The translations under genes and the position numbers were made by a program. A model generated the notes under the pieces. The model saw only the letters and a program-made list of their open reading frames with translations, was not told where the DNA came from and did not search any database. 7,968 bases of DNA from Clostridiales bacterium. GTDB taxonomy: Bacteria; Bacillota; Clostridia; Lachnospirales; Lachnospiraceae. Shown here in pieces: positions 5,035 to 7,968 of this stretch. The DNA lies in assembly GCA_012512995.1 (NCBI GenBank), contig JAAZDA010000303.1:1-7968 (forward strand), in the 5' to 3' direction. How positions within the stretch are numbered: position 1 is the stretch's first letter; every line of letters begins with the position of its first letter.

Positions 5035-6821
5035 TGAGCAAAGGTGATAAAGAGGTCTCAACAATCAGAAAAGCAAAACACGGTGGGATCCTGACTGTTA
5101 TATTTACAATTATTTCGATTCTGTGGATTGCCCCGATATTCGTGGTGCTCCTCAACTCATTCAAGAGAAAAGCTTATATCTTTACCAATCCCTTCAGCAT
5201 CAGCGCAGTTTCCATATCAAAGGGATTTGACAGATATATGAAAGGCATAGATAAGGCATTCTGCGGCCTGCTCAACTACAGCAACGCTATAGAAAAGACA
5301 AACTTCTTCAAATGTTTTGGCTATTCGCTGTTCATTACAGTCGGCTCAGTGCTGGTGATAATCCTTTGCTGCTCGATGTGCGCATATTACATAACAAGAG
5401 TGCACAACGCGCTGACCAGGGTGATTTACATGCTTTGCCTGTTCTCAATGATAGTTCCGTTCCAGATGGTAATGTTTACATTGTCAAAGTTTGCGAATAT
5501 ACTTCATTTGTCAAATCCTATGGGAATAATTGTGGTTTACCTGGGATTCGGTGCGGGACTTGCGGTGTTTATGTTCACCGGTTTTATAAAGAGTATTTCA
5601 ATCGAGATCGAGGAAGCCGCAATGATAGACGGATGCACGCCTATCCAGACTTATTTTAAGGTAGTGCTGCCTATACTGAAGCCTACAACAATAACAGTCG
5701 CGATCCTCGAAGCCATGTGGGTATGGAACGATTACCTTCTGCCCAGCCTTGTGCTTAATATAAACAAGTATAAAACTATCCCGATTGCTGTTCAGTATCT
5801 CAAACAGAGCCACGGCCAGATCGACTGGGGCGCAATGATGGCAGTACTGGTGCTGGCAATTGTACCTATAGTGATATTCTACATTATCTGCCAGAAATAT
5901 ATTATTGAAGGGGTCCTTGCCGGAGCGCCGATGATCGACCTGCATGTCGCCCCGGATGACGCGACGGCGATTCAGTGGGTCGAGGACGAAACCGTTGATG
6001 CTGCTGTCATCCCCGTCACCAACTCTGATGCCCCCCTGCGTTACAAGGTGGTCGCCCTCGACGAAGTCCCCGCGATTGTGACCATGGCGACGTCAATTTC
6101 TCCCGAGGTTGAGCTGCTGGATCCTGGTACGTCAGAGGAACAGTTTGGCCTCAACTACATTATTTCCCTGGTTTTCGGCATTATTTTCATGATGGCGGTG
6201 ATGACCTTCGGGTCGACAATCGCCCAAAACACGGTGGTTGAGAAGCAGACGAGGACGGTGGAGCTGCTCGTTTCCGCGGTGTCCTCACGAGTCCTTCTCG
6301 CCGGCAAAATCCTCGGTATCTCACTCTTGGCAATTGGTCAGACCGCCGCGGTTGTTCTGGCGGGCGTCCTCGGCCTAGTGATCACAGGGCAGGGCTCACT
6401 CCTGTCAATGCTCACTGCCCCGATGCTGTGGTTTGTCGTCTTCTTCATTTTCGGCTTTGTGTTGTTCGCGGCCATTTTCGCGGCCTCTGCCTCACTGGTT
6501 TCCCGCATTGAGGACACAGGTTCGGTACTATCCCCAGTCATCATGCTCGTGATGGCGCCGTACTTCATCGTCATCCTGTTCGGCACCAACCCGACCGTCA
6601 TGGCGGTCTCTTCCTATGTGCCCTTCACATCGATTGTGGCCATGCCGGTACGCATGTTCATGGGTGGCGTGGCCTGGTGGGAACCAGTTTTGTCACTGCT
6701 GATTTTGGCGTTGAGCGACGCCTTGGTGATTGCAATCGCGGCCCGTATCTACCGTTCGTCTGTACTGCGAACCGGGCCCCGCTTGAAGTTGAAAGAAGCG
6801 TGGGCGGGCGACCGCAACTAG
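5034..6821 (+). CDS. Composite frame: MalG/UgpE-like sugar permease (1-298) joined to an ABC-2 permease C-terminal part
   Basis: The 595-residue frame is two proteins. Residues 1-298 (5034-5927) are the second CUT1 sugar permease, partner of the preceding gene. The ATG at 5034 overlaps the preceding stop by one base and has a near-perfect AAGGAGGTGG at 5017-5026. Spans are near residues 17-41, 94-120, 128-152, 162-186, 217-240 and 266-287. The EAA loop is at 194-217 (EEAAMIDGCTPIQTYFKVVL). MalG-type proteins normally end in a short tail like QKYIIEGVLAGAVKG; here QKYIIEGVLAGA is followed at P299 by unrelated sequence, so only about three native residues plus the stop are missing. The rest belongs to an ABC-2 exporter permease with high-GC codons. 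No natural protein family known to me has this arrangement, and the change of base composition coincides with it. The sugar permease itself would probably be functional in the source genome with its normal tail. Confidence 0.85.
   Translation: MSKGDKEVSTIRKAKHGGILTVIFTIISILWIAPIFVVLLNSFKRKAYIFTNPFSISAVSISKGFDRYMKGIDKAFCGLLNYSNAIEKTNFFKCFGYSLFITVGSVLVIILCCSMCAYYITRVHNALTRVIYMLCLFSMIVPFQMVMFTLSKFANILHLSNPMGIIVVYLGFGAGLAVFMFTGFIKSISIEIEEAAMIDGCTPIQTYFKVVLPILKPTTITVAILEAMWVWNDYLLPSLVLNINKYKTIPIAVQYLKQSHGQIDWGAMMAVLVLAIVPIVIFYIICQKYIIEGVLAGAPMIDLHVAPDDATAIQWVEDETVDAAVIPVTNSDAPLRYKVVALDEVPAIVTMATSISPEVELLDPGTSEEQFGLNYIISLVFGIIFMMAVMTFGSTIAQNTVVEKQTRTVELLVSAVSSRVLLAGKILGISLLAIGQTAAVVLAGVLGLVITGQGSLLSMLTAPMLWFVVFFIFGFVLFAAIFAASASLVSRIEDTGSVLSPVIMLVMAPYFIVILFGTNPTVMAVSSYVPFTSIVAMPVRMFMGGVAWWEPVLSLLILALSDALVIAIAARIYRSSVLRTGPRLKLKEAWAGDRN
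5916..5931. other. Junction between moderate-GC and high-GC DNA
   Basis: Up to about 5915 the protein and codon style match the clostridial sugar permease; from about 5928 both the protein family and the codons change. The shared words CTTGCCGGAGCG (5916-5927) and GCCGATGATCGACC just after read well as either genome, so the exact breakpoint cannot be fixed by eye. No inverted repeats, target-site duplication, tRNA or integrase gene is seen beside it, which speaks against a mobile-element border. Confidence 0.85.
5928..6821 (+). pseudogene. ABC-2 family transporter permease (NatB/YhaP-like), 5' partial
   Basis: The downstream part of the composite frame. NatB-like permeases pair with a NatA-type ATPase to export drugs, sodium or peptides, and are about 400 residues with one N-terminal span, an external domain and five to six further spans. 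Here the first span and the start of the external domain are absent. Residues 300-370 (LHVAPDDATAIQWVEDETVDAAVIPV) match the end of the external domain. Spans follow near residues 375-395, 420-447, 461-490, 500-520, 527-547 and 556-577. The EKQTRTVELLVSA segment at 403-415, followed by VSSRVLLAGKILG, is the characteristic cytoplasmic motif of the family. It ends with TAG at 6819-6821. The partner ATPase would be expected just upstream in the source genome and is not present. Whether the gene is broken in nature or only by assembly cannot be told here. Confidence 0.82.
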
Positions 6822-6822
6822 C

Positions 6823-7968
6823 CTATTTCACTATCAGGAACCGGTTACGAGCCTCCCTGATCGCTTCATCGCGGTGCGATACCCCCAGTTTTCGGTAGAT
6901 GCCCCGCAGGTGGAACTTGACCGTATTCTCGCTGACGAAGAGGGCCTTGGCGATCTCCGCGCGGGTCTGAAAGTCGACGAGGGCGAGTAAGGTCCGCTCC
7001 TCAGCGACACTGAGCGCCTCAAACCTTTCGGTTACCAGAGTCTCAGGGAGGTTCTCAACCAACTCTAGGAGACGCTTGAAGTCCCTGACCAACAGGGCGT
7101 CACCCTGCTTCGCGAGGCGACTGATGGACGCCCGCAGGGTTTCCAGGAGTGCCGCCTGCGGCACGGTTCCGTAGACCCCTGAACCACCGTGGTCTTTGCT
7201 CAGTTCCACGGCCGGGGTCAAGGCTTCTGCCGCGCCTGCAACGTCTCCCTGCTCCCCGAGCGCCACCCCCAGAATCAGTCCGATTTCCGCACGGCGCCGC
7301 AAAGAGAGGTTCTCTCCAAGTAGCCCGAGGGCGATCTCGCGAGCCGCGTCGTTATTACCGCTGTATAGTTCCAAACGCGCGGTTGAGAGCCGTACGACGG
7401 GGTGTTCCTTGGGGAGTCTCTCTAACATGTGCCGGGCGCCCGCGTATCCACCCAGGTAGGTCGCAAGATCGGCTCGGGTGGCAACAAGTGTGGCGCGCAT
7501 GTACGGGGTGGTGTGGAATATCGCCTCGATTTGAGGCAGACGACGACGCAGAACACCAAGGCCGGCTTCACAACCGTGTGCCATGCGAGCCATATGGATC
7601 TCTGCGAGGACAATGATCGGTGTTTGCTCAGCCCTCTCCAAGTGGGGTTCCACGGATTCGAGGACCGTGTGAAACCATTCCTCGTTCCCTTCCTCGGCGG
7701 CGAGTAGTGCCTGCGCGGTCATCCTGTTCATCCAAGCCAATGTTGAGCCCCTGAACCCAGACGCTTCCATCGCGCGCTCGGCGTAAACCAAGAGGTTGCG
7801 TGCCTCTTGAAGGAAGCCACTGGTTGCAGCCGTGGCCGCTAACCCTGACCAGGCGCGAACCTGGGAGACCTCATCAAGTTGCGCCTGCGCCCTCGCCCTC
7901 GCCCGAGTCGGCCGCGCCCAACGCCCTCGTCCAACGCCCTCGCCCTCGGACGCCCTCGTTCCGACCCC
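6823..7968 (-). CDS. LuxR-family regulator, MalT/LAL-like, C-terminal part
   Basis: Read on the minus strand the frame is open from the window edge (7968) to TAG at 6825-6823, giving 381 residues of a longer protein. A TTG at 7791-7789 is available but the frame continues upstream with plausible protein (LDEVSQVRAWSGLAATAA), so it is not the start. The last 63 residues (7014-6826) are a LuxR/GerE DNA-binding domain: the EIAKALFVSENTVKFHL helix-turn-helix and IYRKLGVSHRDEAIREAR are closely canonical, while the first part (LSVAEERTLLALVD) departs from the usual LTPRE-EVL. Before it lies a long stretch of helical, TPR-like repeats (for example ARHMLERLPKEH, AAREIALGLLGE, GDVAGAAEALTPAVEL). MalT/LAL regulators are usually 800-900 residues with an N-terminal ATPase that is outside this window. 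The stop is one base from the stop of the ABC-2 permease gene (convergent). The target genes are unknown. Confidence 0.88.
   Translation of the reverse strand, partial: GVGTRASEGEGVGRGRWARPTRARARAQAQLDEVSQVRAWSGLAATAATSGFLQEARNLLVYAERAMEASGFRGSTLAWMNRMTAQALLAAEEGNEEWFHTVLESVEPHLERAEQTPIIVLAEIHMARMAHGCEAGLGVLRRRLPQIEAIFHTTPYMRATLVATRADLATYLGGYAGARHMLERLPKEHPVVRLSTARLELYSGNNDAAREIALGLLGENLSLRRRAEIGLILGVALGEQGDVAGAAEALTPAVELSKDHGGSGVYGTVPQAALLETLRASISRLAKQGDALLVRDFKRLLELVENLPETLVTERFEALSVAEERTLLALVDFQTRAEIAKALFVSENTVKFHLRGIYRKLGVSHRDEAIREARNRFLIVK
7889..7958 (+). repeat. Low-complexity GCCCTCG repeats near the window end
   Basis: GCCCTCG occurs six times, starting at 7889, 7895, 7923, 7936, 7942 and 7952, some copies overlapping by one base. 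On the minus strand this reads within the LuxR frame as Arg/Ala/Gly/Glu-rich text (RARARAQAQ, SEGEGVGRGR) that does not look like the helical repeats after it. It may be a genuine variable linker, or a repeat that ended or confused the assembly. Confidence 0.7.

Noticed and set aside
5900..5960. Mobile-element or phage attachment border at the composition change
   Set aside because: No inverted repeats, duplication, tRNA end or recombinase gene can be seen, and the change falls inside coding sequence on both sides.
7149..7616. A 155-codon + strand frame opposite the LuxR gene
   Set aside because: Pro/Arg-rich translation typical of shadow frames in high-GC DNA; the minus-strand protein has a clear DNA-binding domain and helical repeats.

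Overview
The window appears to be two unrelated pieces of bacterial DNA joined near position 5916-5931. The left piece (about 5.9 kb) has moderate GC: a hand count of the 60 bases at 5761-5820 gives 25 G/C, 42%. Its lipoprotein signal, strong AAGGAGG-type ribosome sites and protein sequences resemble anaerobic Clostridia, most likely Lachnospiraceae-like; that is an inference from sequence style, not from a search. The right piece (about 2.0 kb) is GC-rich (38 of 60 bases at 6001-6060, 63%) and looks like an actinobacterial genome in codon choice and gene types.

Left piece, all on the + strand, is a sucrose/fructan-use locus: the 3' part of a GH32 beta-fructosidase (1-813, with a short C-terminal domain), a sucrose phosphorylase gene carrying one in-frame TAA (849-2276), a leader with short repeats (2277-2559), a lipoprotein sugar-binding protein (2560-4020), a gap holding a long stem-loop (4021-4176), and two CUT1-type sugar permeases (4177-5034 and 5034 to about 5927). 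The proposed logic is that the transporter imports a fructose-containing sugar, the GH32 enzyme cuts beta-fructosyl bonds, and the phosphorylase splits sucrose with phosphate into glucose-1-phosphate and fructose. No transporter ATPase is present; CUT1 systems of this kind often share an MsmK-type ATPase encoded elsewhere.

Right piece: the second sugar permease runs in frame, just before its expected C-terminus, into the last roughly 296 residues of an ABC-2 (NatB-like) drug/sodium-export-type permease that ends at 6821. One base later, on the opposite strand, lies the C-terminal 381 residues of a large LuxR/MalT-like regulator, open to the window end, where the sequence becomes a low-complexity GCCCTCG-rich tract.

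The 595-residue open frame across the junction is best read as a join of two genes, probably an assembly chimera, and not as a new protein. I see no transposase, integrase, CRISPR array, tRNA or rRNA. The most biologically interesting native signals are the stem-loop between the binding protein and permease genes, which can compete with a ribosome-site hairpin, and the single nonsense codon in the sucrose phosphorylase gene.
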